A stretch of 64,000 bases of DNA from Ailanthus altissimus (lineage: Eukaryota; Streptophyta; Magnoliopsida; Sapindales; Simaroubaceae). The notes below the pieces were generated by a model. It saw only the letters and a list, made by a program, of their open reading frames with translations. It made no database searches and had not been told where the DNA came from. How positions within the stretch are numbered: the first letter of the stretch is position 1; each line of letters begins with the position of its first letter. This document shows, in pieces, positions 23,432 through 35,184 of this stretch. The position numbers and the translations under genes were made by a program. The stretch lies in the NCBI GenBank assembly GCA_946807835.1, contig OX327700.1, positions 25,456,001-25,520,000 on the forward strand. Reading direction: 5' to 3'.

Positions 23432-25635
23432 CTAAAGCTTGGACCTAAGAGAAATGAATCGATCAGCTGATAAGGGCTTGGTAAAAATGTCAGCAGTTTG
23501 ATCGATACTCGGAACAAATCTGATTTCAACCTCATGGGCAACAACTTTATCCTGAATGAAGTGGATGTCTAGCGAATGTGCTTTGTCCGAGCATGAAATA
23601 CAAGATTAAGTGTTAGAGCATGAGCACTTTGATTATCACACCAAATAATTGGTGTGTTATTAGTCTTAATACTCAATTCTGATAAGAGAGACTTTAACCA
23701 TAAGATTTCAGCACATGTTGAAGCTAAAGCCCTGTATTCAACCTCTGCAGATGACCTTGCAACCACATTTTGTTTCTTTGAAGACCATGACACCAAATTG
23801 TTTCCAAGGTACACACAGTAGCCTCCAACAGACCTTCTATCATTAGGGTTTAATCCCTAATCTGCATCTGAAAAGGCCACTAAGTTTGATCCCCCTGTAT
23901 CAGTAATGTTAAGTCCAAATATTGATGTTTCTTTTAAATACTTTAAAACTCTCTTACAAGCCTGCCAATGTTTCACCGATAGGGATGCTAAAAATTGACT
24001 TAGCTTGTGTACAGAATAGGATAATTCAGGTCTTGTTAAAATAACATATTGCAGAGCCCCAATTATGCTTCTATAGGTTGAAGGATCAAAGAAAGCTTCA
24101 TCACCTGCTTTCATAAGTTTTTGGCCAGTACTTATGGGTGTAGCATAACCTTTACAATGCTCTATATTTGCCTTTTTGAGGAGATCATGAATGTATTTGG
24201 TTTGTGATAAATGAAGTCCAAATGCTGTTGGAGTGACCTCAACACCAAGGAAGTAATTAAAGGTCCCCAAATCTTTTAGAGCAAAAGTGGCAGCAAGTTG
24301 TTGAATAAACTTTTCTAAGGAAGAGCTTGTATGACCTGTGACTATAATGTCATCAACATATATGAGTACCAGAACCAGATTACCATTGTTGTTCTTAATG
24401 AACAATGAGGAATCAGATATGGAATTGAAGAAACCCCACTGCAGAAGTGCATTTTTCAGCTTGTCAAACCAAGCTCTAGGAGCTTGCTTTAAACCATAAA
24501 GAGCATTCTTGAATTTACAAACATGATGAGGATAAGCAGAGTTGATAAAACCCTCAGGTTGGGTCATATATACAGCCTTTGTCAGATCACCATTTAAGAA
24601 GGCATTGTTGATATCTATTTGCCTTATAGACCAGTGATTAAGAACTGCTAAGGTGAGGACTACCTTGACTGTAGAAGCCTTTACCACTGGACTAAAAGTT
24701 TTTGAATAATCAACCCCTAGTGTTTGCAAAAATCCCTTTGCAACTAATCTTGCTTTGTATTTAGAGATACTCCCATCAGGGTTATATTTTATTCTAAAAA
24801 CCCACTTGTTACTGATGACCTTAGGAGCTTCTGCTGAGGGAACCAAACTCCATGTTTTATTTCTGAGGAGAGCAATAAATTCTTCTTCCATAGCTTGTTT
24901 CCAAAAGAGATGCTCTAATGCCTCAGTCACAGTCTTGGGTTCAGTATGAACTAGATTAGTTTGATTGACAAAAGTTTTAGGTTTGAAGATACCTGCTCTT
25001 GATCTAGTGACCATGGGATGTAAGCTGTGAGTTGTGGGAGTGTTTTGAGAAACTGGAAGTATATTGTAAGTGGCAGAGGATGAATTTTTTGAAGTAGATG
25101 TTGGTATGGTGTATTGGTTTACAGTGTGCAAAGGTGATGTTACTGATATGTGAGGTGATGTAGATGTTGCTGAAACTTCTGCGGTGGAAGAAGAACCTGA
25201 AGAAGCACTACTGCCAATACCAGAATTTATAACATTTGGTACATATAAACTAGGAGCTATTGTAGCATGATGGTCATTAGAAGTTACAGTTGAAGACATA
25301 TGTTTTTGAAACTCAGAATATGGAAAAGAATTTTCATCAAATGATACATGTCTTGCAATATATATTCTGCCTGATGGATGCATGCACTTGTAACCCTTAT
25401 GTGAAGGACTGTAACCTAAGAACAAACATTTTGCTGTATGAAAATCACACATATATTTATTATATGGTCTAAGTAAAGGAAAACAAGAGCAGCTAAAAGG
25501 TTTCAAAAAGTTGTAGTCAGGCAAGGTATTGTACAACTTCTGAAATGGTGAAGTATAATTTAGAATATGGGTGGGTAGTCTATTTATGAGAAAAGAAGCT
25601 GTATGAAAGGCATCCCACCATAATGAGATAGGCAT
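23432..25635 (-). pseudogene. copia integrase end, reverse transcriptase and RNase H (element 2)
   Basis: 592 codons are open from 25635 to 23857, the longest frame in the window. Residues 1-112 are the integrase C-terminus (WWDAF, LINRLPTHIL, CLFLGYSPSHKGYKC); 113-235 a Ser/Thr-rich linker with MVTRS. RT follows: WVFRIKYNPDG, KARLVAKGFLQ, IDINNAFLNGDL, KQAPRAW, and YVDDIIVTG near residue 417, then FLGVEV, TPIS, YRSIIGALQY. RNase H begins at KRVLKYLK, with DAD, then a stop (23857), then VARSSAEVEYRALA, WCDNQSA and HARTKHI. Near 23580 a frameshift breaks the tail; ADIFTKPLS and a stop at 23432 end pol. The ATG at 25635 is internal. Confidence 0.92.
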
Positions 25636-26229
25636 TTTAGCTTGTGCAAGAAGAGTAAGACCTGTTTCTGATATATGCCTATGTTTTCTTTCAACAACAC
25701 CATTTTAGTGGTGTGTGTGTGGACAAATGATTCTAAACTGAATTCCTTTTTCTTTCAAATACTCAGTGAAGCTTCTATACTCACCCCCTCAATCAAATTG
25801 CAAAGCTTTGATGGATAGATCAAATTGTTTTTTAACTTGTTTTTGAAAGTGAATAAACACTGTCAGTGCTTCTGATTTTAGTTTAAGAGGAAAAAGCCAA
25901 ATGTATCTAGAAAAGTCATCAACAAAACTTATATAGTATCTAAATCCATCCAAGGTGTTATACGGTGCTGGTCCCCATATGTCAATATATAGCAGCTCTA
26001 GAGGTTTATTTGTTTTGATGTTTGTAGAAGGAAAGTGAGTCTTATGTAATTTGCCAAGTTGGCATGCATCACAAAAAACAAGTTTTGAAGATCTATTGCA
26101 AGCATTATGTTCATTGTTTAAATTCAAAATGGTTTTGAGAATCAAAGGACTTGGATGACCAAGTCTTTTATGCCAGAGACTATAATCATTTGTACTCAAT
26201 ACTGAATTTTTAGATGACAAAAGAGCAAT
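25636..26229 (-). pseudogene. copia integrase (element 2)
   Basis: The zinc-binding motif is complete: WHKRLGH...CDACQLGK (about 26170-26065). In the core, the first Asp is in LLYIDIWGPAP, the second in QFD-stop-GGEY (stop near 25787) and the Glu in NGVVERKHRH after a stop near 25707. Two in-frame stops are the only lesions seen, and each is one base away from a sense codon. All three catalytic residues survive. The domain continues into the next feature without a break. Confidence 0.9.
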
Positions 26230-26939
26230 TTGATTATAACTATAACTGTTGTTTACTGAATTGGCTTTTGAAGAGGCAAATTTATGAGGTATATTGCAGT
26301 AATCATCATGACTTACAAATGAATCAGTAGTGTCAAACTAATCCTTATTTATATTATAAGTGGACACTTTTTTCTGGAAACAATGAAAGCAAAGATTCAG
26401 GGGAGCAAGAATGAGAATATCGAACAACAAAAGACTCAGAATTGGAAGAATACTTCTCTGGTCTTGGCAATAGCAATTTATATAGGCCCTTCACAACCAC
26501 ACCTTACAGCAATATAATCCCCTTCTTGTCCTTAATAAGGTACAAGTTAGAAAAAAATTCAAGAGTTATGTTATTATCAACAACAAGTTTTGAGATGCTA
26601 ATGAGGTTTTTAGTTATATTAGGATAGTTTTAAGCATAGTTCTTCCAATATATGTAATATTCAGCCCATCACCATTGCCAATAACTAATTTGTCCATACC
26701 TGATTATTCCATCTTTTGACTGAGATTACCAACATTGTGTGTTAGGTGATGAGTGGCACCAGAATCCAAATACCATCCATCATCAGTATGACCCTCATTT
26801 GTTTGTTTTGTTGCAATGTAACCAGCTCTGCTATTGAAGTTTCTTTGATTCTCATCTTGACTTCCATTACTAGACCCATTGTTATTGTTTGAATTACTAT
26901 AACTAGCTGGTCCTCTTGGTACAAACTCAGTATTAAACC
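26230..26939 (-). pseudogene. copia protease and gag-pre-integrase (element 2)
   Basis: WYLDSGATHHLTH near 26780-26740 is the aspartic protease active site (DSG) of copia, followed by NLSQK and KLVIGNGDGLNI. This protease cleaves the Gag-Pol polyprotein. The region toward integrase is less conserved and has stops, including near 26340 and 26628. Read on the minus strand in continuity with gag. Confidence 0.82.
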
Positions 26940-27935
26940 TGTAATAACACTTGGCAGCTGTGTGGCCTTGTCTTTTGTAAATATGACATACCAGCTTTAC
27001 ATTGCCTCTTCCATAAAAATTTTGACCACTATTTTTTTCTCTTTGTATTGCACCTCTTCCTCTGGTTCCTTGAAAATTTCCTCTTCCATAGCCAGGATTG
27101 CAGTTATTGTTGTTGAAATTGTTATAACCACCAGTGTTACCAGTATTAAATTGTCCTCTGCCTCCTGAAAATTGTCCTCATTTCTTTTGCCATTTCTGAG
27201 CAATATTGGCTGAAAAACCTGACTGAGTATTTGATTTTTCAGAATCATTATACATCAGTCTACTTTCTTGTGTTAGCAACATTACATAAGCCTCATTTAA
27301 GCTAATTTCACCAATCTTACTTGTAATTAACACCACAACAGAATCATATTCAGATCCAACTCCAATTCCAGACACCAAATGCATTATAAAATCATCTTCA
27401 TCAATTGAGCAACTAGCAGTGGCTAATTCATCGATAATACTTTTTAATTTCAGAAAATATTCAGGCATAGTCATTTGATCTTTCTTAAGAGATGATAATT
27501 TTATTTTGAGTTTGACTATCTTAGCTTTGGAACGAGAACCAAATTGTTTCTCTATGGCTTTCCAGAGAGACCGAAAAGACTTACAGTCAATTACAAGTTC
27601 TAAAATATTGTCATGAATTATTGAAAACAGCCAGCTTAGAAGAAATTGATTCTGACGCATCCAGATTTCAAACTCAGGATTTGTAGTTACTTTAGCTTGT
27701 AGATCATCAAGATTCGAATTCTAATTTCCTGTGCTTTTTGAAACAAACTGGCTTGGACATGTTAGGTCTCCATTAATCATTCCAATCGATTAACTCTTAT
27801 TGTAGTTGAAACTTGTGATCGCCAAACAACATAGTTTGATCGATCCAACTTCTCAGTAGCTGAAAAAGTGTAAGAAGAATTCGAACTGAAATGATGAACT
27901 AGAGCTGAAGAATTATTTGAACTAGCGTGTGCCAT
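26940..27935 (-). pseudogene. copia gag (element 2)
   Basis: Starts at the ATG at 27935 (MAHASSNNS...). The N-terminal gag pattern (KLDRSNYVVWRSQV) is followed by stops near 27787 and 27720. The long open part 27660-27178 covers the UBN2-type core (LLSWL, LWKAIEKQFGSRSKAKI, MPEYFLKLKSIIDELA, LTQESRLM). After a further stop come a Gly/Asn-rich segment and the zinc knuckle near 26990-26950. The knuckle reads C-H-I-Y-K-R-Q-G-H-T-A-A-K-C, so the second Cys of CCHC is Tyr. Stops look like single base changes, so the gag was complete when inserted. Confidence 0.88.
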
Positions 27936-27936
27936 A

Positions 27937-27949
27937 GGCTCTGATACCA
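27937..27949 (-). promoter_or_regulatory. Primer-binding site of element 2 (tRNA-iMet type)
   Basis: The minus strand reads TGGTATCAGAGCC, the canonical plant copia primer site complementary to initiator Met tRNA, immediately next to the LTR. The gag ATG (27935) overlaps its downstream edge. Confidence 0.9.
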
Positions 27950-28389
27950 TATAAGATTTTGCTAAGGCTGTTTGGTAGTCGAGAAAGTTGCAGAAAAAGG
28001 AGAAAGAAAAATTTCTTAATCGAAAGAAATGAAAAGTGATTAAATTGAAAAATTTTATTAAGGAAATGAATTGTTACAAAAAAAAATACATTATAGCAGT
28101 ATTTATAGTCTAAATTATACACTAATCAGTCGCGGGAAATATAAAGAATCTGTAACAAACTTGTAATAACCTTTGCTAAGTCAGCATAACAGAATTGCTA
28201 ACTCAGCAACCAACTTGCTTGAGACGATAATTACCTTAAAACAGATTGTACTAGCTCGGAGCTTCCACACTGATCATATCATCACTATGCTGTAACTGTA
28301 TTTGAGATTTCAGCAATATACACATGAGACCAGTTTCACTTTCTACAGAGCATCACACTTGAGATCATATTGCTCATAATATCATAACA
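27950..28389 (-). repeat. 5' LTR of element 2
   Basis: 440 bp beginning TGTTATGATATTATGAGC on the minus strand. TATAAATA (plus 28100-28107) is the likely promoter. It ends directly at the primer site. It pairs with the LTR at 22962-23400. Confidence 0.9.
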
Positions 28390-28965
28390 GTACTGAGGTA
28401 GGTAATCTAGTGTAAAACCTTTTTTGAAAAGCATCTAGATCATATATTTGTTTGACTAGAATAATACAACTCAGATCACAACTATAAACCATACGTAAAT
28501 GAAGCCAAAACATGAATGAATACTATTTGAAAGTGAAAAACATAGCTGATGGACTAGCTTTGGTAGGAAAACTAGTCAATGATTAGGATCTGATCTCATA
28601 TTTGCTAGCTTGACGAGGTCCTGAATACGATCAGTAGTCTTGTTTGTGTCACTTAAATATGAAGAATTAACTTTAATAGAGATCTATTTAGCACTGATGA
28701 GTTGTCAAATGGTCTCACAGGTAATAACATGTCTGCTAATGTTGTAAATGCCAGTTTAAAGAAAACATTTAAACAAAACTTTGGTGGCAACAAGTACTGG
28801 AAAGGTGATAATCAGAATTCAACATCTGGAGGTAACAAAAATACTGGCAATCTGATGAATCAAAACAATCAAAATTCTAAAGGAAAAGGCAGAGGCAAAT
28901 AGAACTTCTGATGAGGAAATAAGTCCAAAATAGTCTGCCAGATATGTTTAAAGGTTGATTTTTGA
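28390..28965 (+). pseudogene. copia gag C-terminal part (element 3)
   Basis: Resumes element 3 after element 2. YYLKVKNIADGLALVGK near 28530-28580 and DLISYLLA near 28590 match the copia gag (UBN2-type) middle. An open stretch (28702-28902) is rich in Asn, Gly and Lys, typical of the region before the zinc knuckle. A KIVCQICLK patch near 28930-28955 is the start of the CCHC knuckle, after which the element ends. Several stops are present. Confidence 0.7.
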
Positions 28966-29194
28966 AATAAATTGACGTGAACAATGTATTATTAAATAAT
29001 ATATTGATAAAAGTTGTATACATGACTTATTATTTTAATAATTTTATAAGAGTTTATATAAATTTTAAAATGTCATTATAATTTTATTTTTATTTGAAAT
29101 AAGAGTTTATTAATTTTAAAATTTAAATCATACTAAAAAAAGTTAAAATATTTTAAAATAAAAAAATTAGTATGTCTTGACATTGTAACGTTAA

Positions 29195-29500
29195 CGTAAC
29201 CCAAGTCACGGTACCGCAATGCTACTGTAGCTCAGGTCACATGCTGTGGCCTAGGCAAGATTGGGCTACAATGCTCAACCTCTACCTAAATTGAGGTCGT
29301 GGCTTGGCTTACTTGAAACTATGGCCGAAAGCTTAAAATACTTCCTACATGCATTTTAAGCCACTCTTCATTTTTTATTTTTTGTTTATATTTTGTTTAT
29401 CTGTTTAATGCGTTTTTTATTTCATACGAACTCTTTATTAATTTTTAACTCAAAATTAAATTCAAATATAAATTTGAATCATACAAAAAATTTAATATTA
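29195..29500 (-). repeat. LTR fragment, family C, copy 3
   Basis: A GC-rich block (29200-29330) followed by a tail (TCTTCATTTTTTATTT...TTTAATGCGTTTTTTATTTC...CTCAAAATTAAATTC) that matches the order of 14090-14215. Diverged and partial. Confidence 0.5.
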
Positions 29501-31244
29501 TTTAAAATTAAAATAAGTAATATATATTTTCATTTGACTAGTCTCTTCAGAATAATCTTATGTAAAAAATAAAAAAATAATCTTATGTAAAACCTTTTTG
29601 ATTAACGAATCAAATTTTGTTACACCGGTGGAGTCAATCAATCTCAGCCACTTTTTCCAGCTCATATTGGATCGAGAAAACATGAATGAATCATTATCAA
29701 TCCCACTAAGCCTTCTTTGTTATTATTATCATTATTTTGTTCGATTATGCACATAATCAAATTATTCAATCGCAATCTTAGCACTAATCACGTGATATCA
29801 GAGTAACTAATAATTATAAGAGACGAACAAAAACTTTGGTGTTTGATAGGGGCGCGTGTCATCATGGGCCAAACCTTATTTCGTTTTCAAATCGAACCAT
29901 CACATAATAAAATAACACAAACCCCCAGTAATTAAATCTTAATTACATCATTAAATGTGAATAGTTAAGAGCATATTCGGTATTCGGTATTGTAGTGCTG
30001 TAGTTTAAAGTTGCTTTAAGAGTAAAACCATTAGTTGTTAATAAAAAAAATAAATGAGTATCTCATAAAACATAGCTTTTGAAATTTATTAGGTTTTATT
30101 TATGTACTCTTCAACTTTAAATTTTTATTAAGTACTTGTAAATTAAAATCAATTTAATTTTTAAAAATAAAATTACAAGTGTCAACGGCATAGTTTAATT
30201 GGTGTACTTTAAAAATTAAGTAGAGGTATAATAATATCAATGAGGCTATTTTTTTTTTCTTGGCTATAGAATTATAAAAGAGGCTCTTATAAAAAAAAAG
30301 TGATAGTTGAAATTTTTTTAATGGTAAATATCTATCGAATTTTTTTTTCTATACTCTTTTTTTCCCCTTCTTTCCATTATATAGTTAAACTCTAATAAAA
30401 GATAATGTAATATTTACATATTATTTTTATCTAAATTTAAAGTTGGCAATACGAATAATTGAATCAAATTCATATCAAATCCAAATAGGATATAATAAAT
30501 TTTGAATTGGCAAATTTTGATTTGTTTATTTTTCGAATCATTTTTGTTGATTCATATTAGTAAATTTTGAATTAAATTTACATTTGAATAAAGAAATCAT
30601 GACTTATATTGCTACCCTATAGAAATAAGTGTGTTATCATTACGTATCAATCAACGTAACCTTTTTTAAAATTTTATTTTTACTTTCACTCATCCACTAC
30701 TTGCATCAATTTGTATATTAGAAATTTGTAAAGATAAAAAATTGTACATAATATTATTATAAGGATGGAACTAGAATTTAAAGTGAGGAGATTAGATGTT
30801 AAAGGTAAAAATTATATTGAGTTACAATTTAATTATATAAATTTTTAGTGTTAAAACTTGAAATCTTGAAAAGATAGACAAATTAAAAAAAATACTTATT
30901 TTAAAAGATAATAATTATAAAAATATATTATTGAATTAAAAAAAATTGAAGCTTAACCCCCTTAAGCTTTAATGGAACTTCGCTTCTATATTATTACTTT
31001 ATTACTTAAATATAAAAAAAAATTATTATTAAAAATATTTTTTTGTTAAAAGAGAATTAGTGAAAATAAAAGAAAAATAATTGCTGAACTTTCTTTAATT
31101 TGAGCTAAGTACTTTAAATACTCATGGTTTCAAAATAATTTAAAAGACTCTGTTCGTTGGCATTTTTTATTCCTTTTGACAATTTTTATTTAATAGTACA
31201 AAGTTATGAATTTGCCTCTATATTTTTCTAAAAAAAAAAAAAAT

Positions 31245-31620
31245 TAGAAATAGCAATCGTGACAATTTCTTAGTCACCACAATAGCTAAGAAACGGCTGC
31301 CATAATAATTTCTTTATTTTTTCAAAAAGAATAAAAAAAAATCTTTAAATTTTCAACAAATATTTGTTGTTGGTTATTCTATAATATTTGTAAGTCTCAA
31401 CAAAAGGCTTAATGCAAAAAAAAAATAAATAAATGAAAATGAAAAAATTTAAAAATAGCAATCGTGACAATTTCTTGGTCACCACAGTAGCTAAGAAATG
31501 GCTGCCATGGCAATTTCTTTATTGTTTCAAAAAAAAATTAAAAAATCCTTAAATTTTCAACAAATGTTTTTTTTTGTTGGTTATACTATAATATTTGTAA
31601 TTCTCAACAAAAGGCCTAAT
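31245..31620. repeat. Direct tandem duplication, period about 205 bp
   Basis: TAGCAATCGTGACAATTTCTT begins at 31251 and 31456. The following order (GTCACCAC, AGCTAAGAAA, GGCTGCCAT, TTTCAACAAAT, CTATAATATTTGTAA, CTCAACAAAAGG) is kept in both units with scattered differences. Non-coding. Confidence 0.85.
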
Positions 31621-31839
31621 GCCAGCCTCTTGAACGAGCCCTAGAAGCTATCGCCGATAGAGCCTCTGGTGATCATTCTTTAAAATCTCAATTGGAGTAT
31701 TCAAATAAGGCCTCGAATTAAAGTAACTTACTCTTTAATCTCCCTGAGTTACATCTCGACAATTTTTCTTTGTTCACCTTCATCGTTGCTTGGCTACCAC
31801 TAATGCATGTAATAATATTATTAGAGATTTGGTGATTTT

Positions 31840-32670
31840 ATAATTTTATTTAAATAAAAATTAAAATAAAAATTAAAAAAAATTATAAAAAATTTAAAAT
31901 ATATGAAACATGTATGAAAAAATTTAAGACATGTGAATATAAAAGAAAAAATAAAACGAGATTTTAAGACACGAAAGAAATAAGAAAAAAATATGAAATT
32001 GAAAACAGGGGCCAACATCGCAGTGCTCAGATCAGTACTCCAGTACCGCGGTGCTAGGTTTTCAGCATCGCAGCGTTGGACGAGTCAAGGCTCAGCGCCG
32101 CGGTGCTAGGACCTCAGCACTAAAGCGAGAAAAAATTTGTTTTTGTTTCAGATTTTTAAGTTTTGAGAAGTTTTAAACTTCCAAACAAGTGGACTCTTAC
32201 TCTAATAAAGAATATGGTTAGTAAGCATGAAATAATTCTTATATAAACACTTGTAAACCCTTTAAATGAGATCAAACATTAAAAGAGACTCTAAAAAAAG
32301 GAAAGAATTGGGTAGACACTAAGTACTTGTGTACGCTAGGATGAAACTGTCGTTTGAGTGTTCACTGCTCGTGGTAAAGTAAGGGTACACTAAACATTAA
32401 GTCATTTGAAGAATTTTTCTTTGAATTTTTCTTATAAAATTTTTAGGGAATTAATAAGAAAAGTTAGAATTATTGAATTTACCGTGGAAGTAGGTAATTA
32501 GCCAAACCACATAAGTGATTGTGTTGTACTATTTATTTTTTACTTTGAATTCTTATTATTTTATTTAATATATATGATATTTTACTATATAAAAAAATTA
32601 GGGTTCAAAATTAAATTTAATTATTTTAATTTAATCTTACGAAAAAAAAATAATTCCTCTAACAAACATA
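31840..32670 (+). mobile_element. Diverged LTR of the element 5 family (family D)
   Basis: Matches the LTR of 45456-46468 in order. GC-rich block 32015-32125; TTTTGAGAAGTTTTAAACTTC...CAAGTGGACTCTTACTC; TATATAAACACTTGTAAAC (from about 32251), a TATA box with the same downstream sequence; TAGACACTAAGTACTTGTG; and CCGTGGAAGTAGG...CCAAACCAC near 32482-32510. It ends near CTCTAACA. Solo and old. Confidence 0.75.
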
Positions 32671-33469
32671 CAATAACAATTAGTGATCATCGTTACGTGG
32701 GGTTAAGTGTAAGGTCGACAATTGATTGCGGTGAGCGACGGTGAGGACCTAAGATTGATCATGGTTAATTGTGAGATTTGAGAAAGTTTTAGATTGAAAT
32801 TGAGAGAGATTTGAGTTTTTTTTTTTTTTTAGTGGTTATGGTTGATTTGACGATGAAAGAGTTTTTGAGATAGTTTTGATTTGTTTATATAATTATGACG
32901 GTCATTTTTTTTAAAAAAATAAAAAAAATAATAATGGTAGTTATTTTATTTTTTTTGACGTTTTTAAAAAAAAAGCATAATTAGTTGATCGGTATAATCA
33001 ATATTGGTATAATAAATATTAACATCACACGAGAATCTTTTAAATTATTTTAAAATTAAGAAAATATTTAAAATAATTAAATCAAATTAAGAAAGTTTAA
33101 TAGTCATTCTTTTAAAAATAAATTTAAGTAAAAGCTTCCCCAACGGTCATTGTATTCTTTTTGTGTTCATATAAAAAATAATTCTTTAAAAAGACAAATT
33201 ATATAGGAAAGTGGTAAGAATTTTTTTTTTAAAAAAAATTCAGAACATTTCTTACTTACTTTAGTTAATGGGACCACGAGTTATATAAGAAGCAAGAATG
33301 AAGCTAACCCACAAGCGACCGACGATGCCTCTAGTAACTAATTTTAAATCACATTGCAATGGGTTAGAAGCTTGCTTGAAAAAAGTTGTACGTCAAAGAA
33401 ATTGGAGACTTCTCTCACTTTCATTTTTCCCAAGTAAATAAATCACAAGTAACGTGACGCGTTTAATAT

Positions 33470-33491
33470 GTATATATATATATATATATAT
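33470..33491. repeat. (TA)n microsatellite
   Basis: About ten TA units. Others, shorter, are at about 18990-19011 and 42927-42945. Confidence 0.85.
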
Positions 33492-34446
33492 TTGATCGTC
33501 AATCTAAATCAAATTAAAATTTGAACTAACGTGTGATTTGACGTCGTTTCGTTAAAGTAATTAATTACGTCAAACTATTCTAGACTTCTAGTTTTGATCT
33601 CTTCTGCACAAATCACACGACCTTTCAATAAAATCATTTATGTAAAATTAGAGAAAAGTTTAGTTTTTTTTTTTTAAATGAGAAAAGTTTAGTTTGAATC
33701 ATTTTTAGTTGCTAAAATACAGATTTATTAAAAAAAATGTTATTTTAATTGAGTTGTAACTAAAATGATGCTTTTTGAAAAATAATTTTAATTAAAAAAA
33801 AAGGATTTGTTTTGACAAATTCACATTTTAAACAAAATAATTTCCTACAAAAGTTAAATAAATCCTACTATATTTATAGACATTTTATAAATAAAGAAGG
33901 TTTTTATTTATTTATTTATTTATTTAATTTATTAAACTAGAATATATTGTAAATACAATAGTCAATAGTGACCCAACCATGTTAAATGGTAATAATCATT
34001 TTCTAATCTTTGTAACTTGTAGTCTACAAATGGAAATGAGGGATAGAATTTAGGTTTCATTTTCATGCCAATTATATCAAGGAGGATGTGGGTCATTACA
34101 TGCGTGGATGATGGGATAACGCTGGCTATGCCTAAAATCTAATGGCTGGCTAGTATTGTTAGACGGCGAAAGAGGCCCAATCCCAATCCTGACACAATTT
34201 TCATTCAAAAAGTCATTTCCCTATCAAATGAAAATGTCTGTCAATAGTAACGGGTTCTATGATTTTTTAGCTTTTCCTTTCATGCCAATTGTTTGATGTA
34301 TGACATGTAGACGGGTCCAAAATAAATAATTGCACACATAATACTCTAATTATTATTCATACCTAACCCTAATGACCAATTTTTACAAGCTAACTAGCTT
34401 TAATATATTTATTATCAAGGTAAATAAAAAAATTAAAAATAAAAAA

Positions 34447-34650
34447 ATTGAACTAAATAAATCGGTTCAGTTCGATTTTTTTAAAAAAAATTAAAAAAAT
34501 AAAAAATTTAAAAAAATCTAATCAAAAATTAAAAAAACTCATAATTTAAAAAAAAAAGAATCGGACTGAACTGAAAAAAATTAGTTCAATTTTTTTCATT
34601 AAAAAAACAGTTCGGTTCGGTTTCAAAAAAATCAAACCGAACCGAATCGT
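34447..34650. repeat. Foldback or MITE-like element with TTCGGTTCGGTTT arms
   Basis: A perfect 13-bp inverted repeat (34611-34623 and 34634-34646) with a 10-nt A/T loop. It is preceded by a related CGGTTCAGTTCG at 34463-34475 and an A-rich spacer. GGTTCGGTTTT-type arms are common in small plant foldback repeats. Class and ends are uncertain. Confidence 0.6.
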
Positions 34651-35117
34651 GCCCACCTATAATTATTAGTATTATTATTGTTGTTGTTACATTTCAATTG
34701 TGAAGTTTTTGAATTAGTTTAGTTCTTTTTTTTTTCCAAATTTTTAATAGTCTAATGCTAACCACTAAAAATTTCAACCATTTTTTTTAAAAGCAACGAC
34801 GGAGAGTTTTGAGATACTAGAAAAAAAAAAGGGAGGGTAATGAATAATTAATCCACTAATTAATAAGAATGAAATTATTACCAAAAAAGACAAGTGTCAT
34901 ATTCGTTTTTGCATTTGTTTTTGCCACGTCTCTATATAGATAACGACTTTGTAAAATGTCGTATCATGGACTCTCTTGATCAAAGTAGTTGTTACTTGCA
35001 AGGCTGAAGCTATTGTAATTAGCATTATTTTTCCATATAAATTGGGACTTTAAATGACATTGAGATGCTATTTTAATCCCACCTGTTAATATTATCCTTC
35101 AAATCTTATGGCTGTCA

Positions 35118-35182
35118 ATAGCACCATGACTACTATGAGCCAAGCAATCGACTACTATTAGCACCATGACTACTATGGCTCC
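35118..35182. repeat. Short direct repeat TAGCACCATGACTACTATG
   Basis: Two copies of the 19-mer, at about 35119 and 35159, just outside the element 4 LTR. Meaning unknown. Confidence 0.75.
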
Positions 35183-35184
35183 AA

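Larger units (their letters stand above)
22962..28389 (-). mobile_element. Ty1/copia retrotransposon, element 2 (complete, two LTRs)
   Basis: A 5428-bp element with LTRs at 27950-28389 (5') and 22962-23400 (3'), a primer site, polypurine tract, and gag-protease-integrase-RT-RNase H in copia order on the minus strand. Flanks are GTACT and GTGCT, a target duplication with one change. The element begins TGTTATG but its other end reads TTATA, not CA, unless the LTR stops at ...TTAGCA ten bases earlier. The two LTRs differ at about 25 positions plus a few short indels over about 430 bp (my manual count, near 6%), so the insertion is not recent. It sits antisense in the gag of element 3. Confidence 0.93.
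22318..28965 (+). mobile_element. Ty1/copia retrotransposon, element 3 (5' part only), split by element 2
   Basis: Plus-strand copia consisting of a probable 5' LTR (22318-22608), a primer-binding-like site, and gag in two pieces (22633-22961 and 28390-28965) separated by the minus-strand element 2. It ends in the gag zinc-knuckle region near 28960, where the copia signal stops and AT-rich sequence begins, so pol and the 3' LTR are absent. The duplicated GTGCT/GTACT at 22957-22961 and 28390-28394 marks the insertion of element 2. Confidence 0.75.
28966..35184. other. AT-rich region without genes
   Basis: Homopolymer-rich, with no host coding sequence recognised. It contains a family C LTR remnant (29195-29500), a 205-bp direct duplication (31245-31620), a diverged LTR of the element 5 family (31840-32670), a TA microsatellite (about 33470-33491) and a foldback (34447-34650). 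Just after the duplication, 31620-31700 reads PLERALEAIADRASGDHS, which looks exon-like but which I cannot identify. Confidence 0.65.

Noticed and set aside
24755..24949. Plus-strand open frames inside element 2 (also 25290-25472, 26442-26627, 26962-27168)
   Set aside because: Antisense to gag-pol coding sequence; no independent support.
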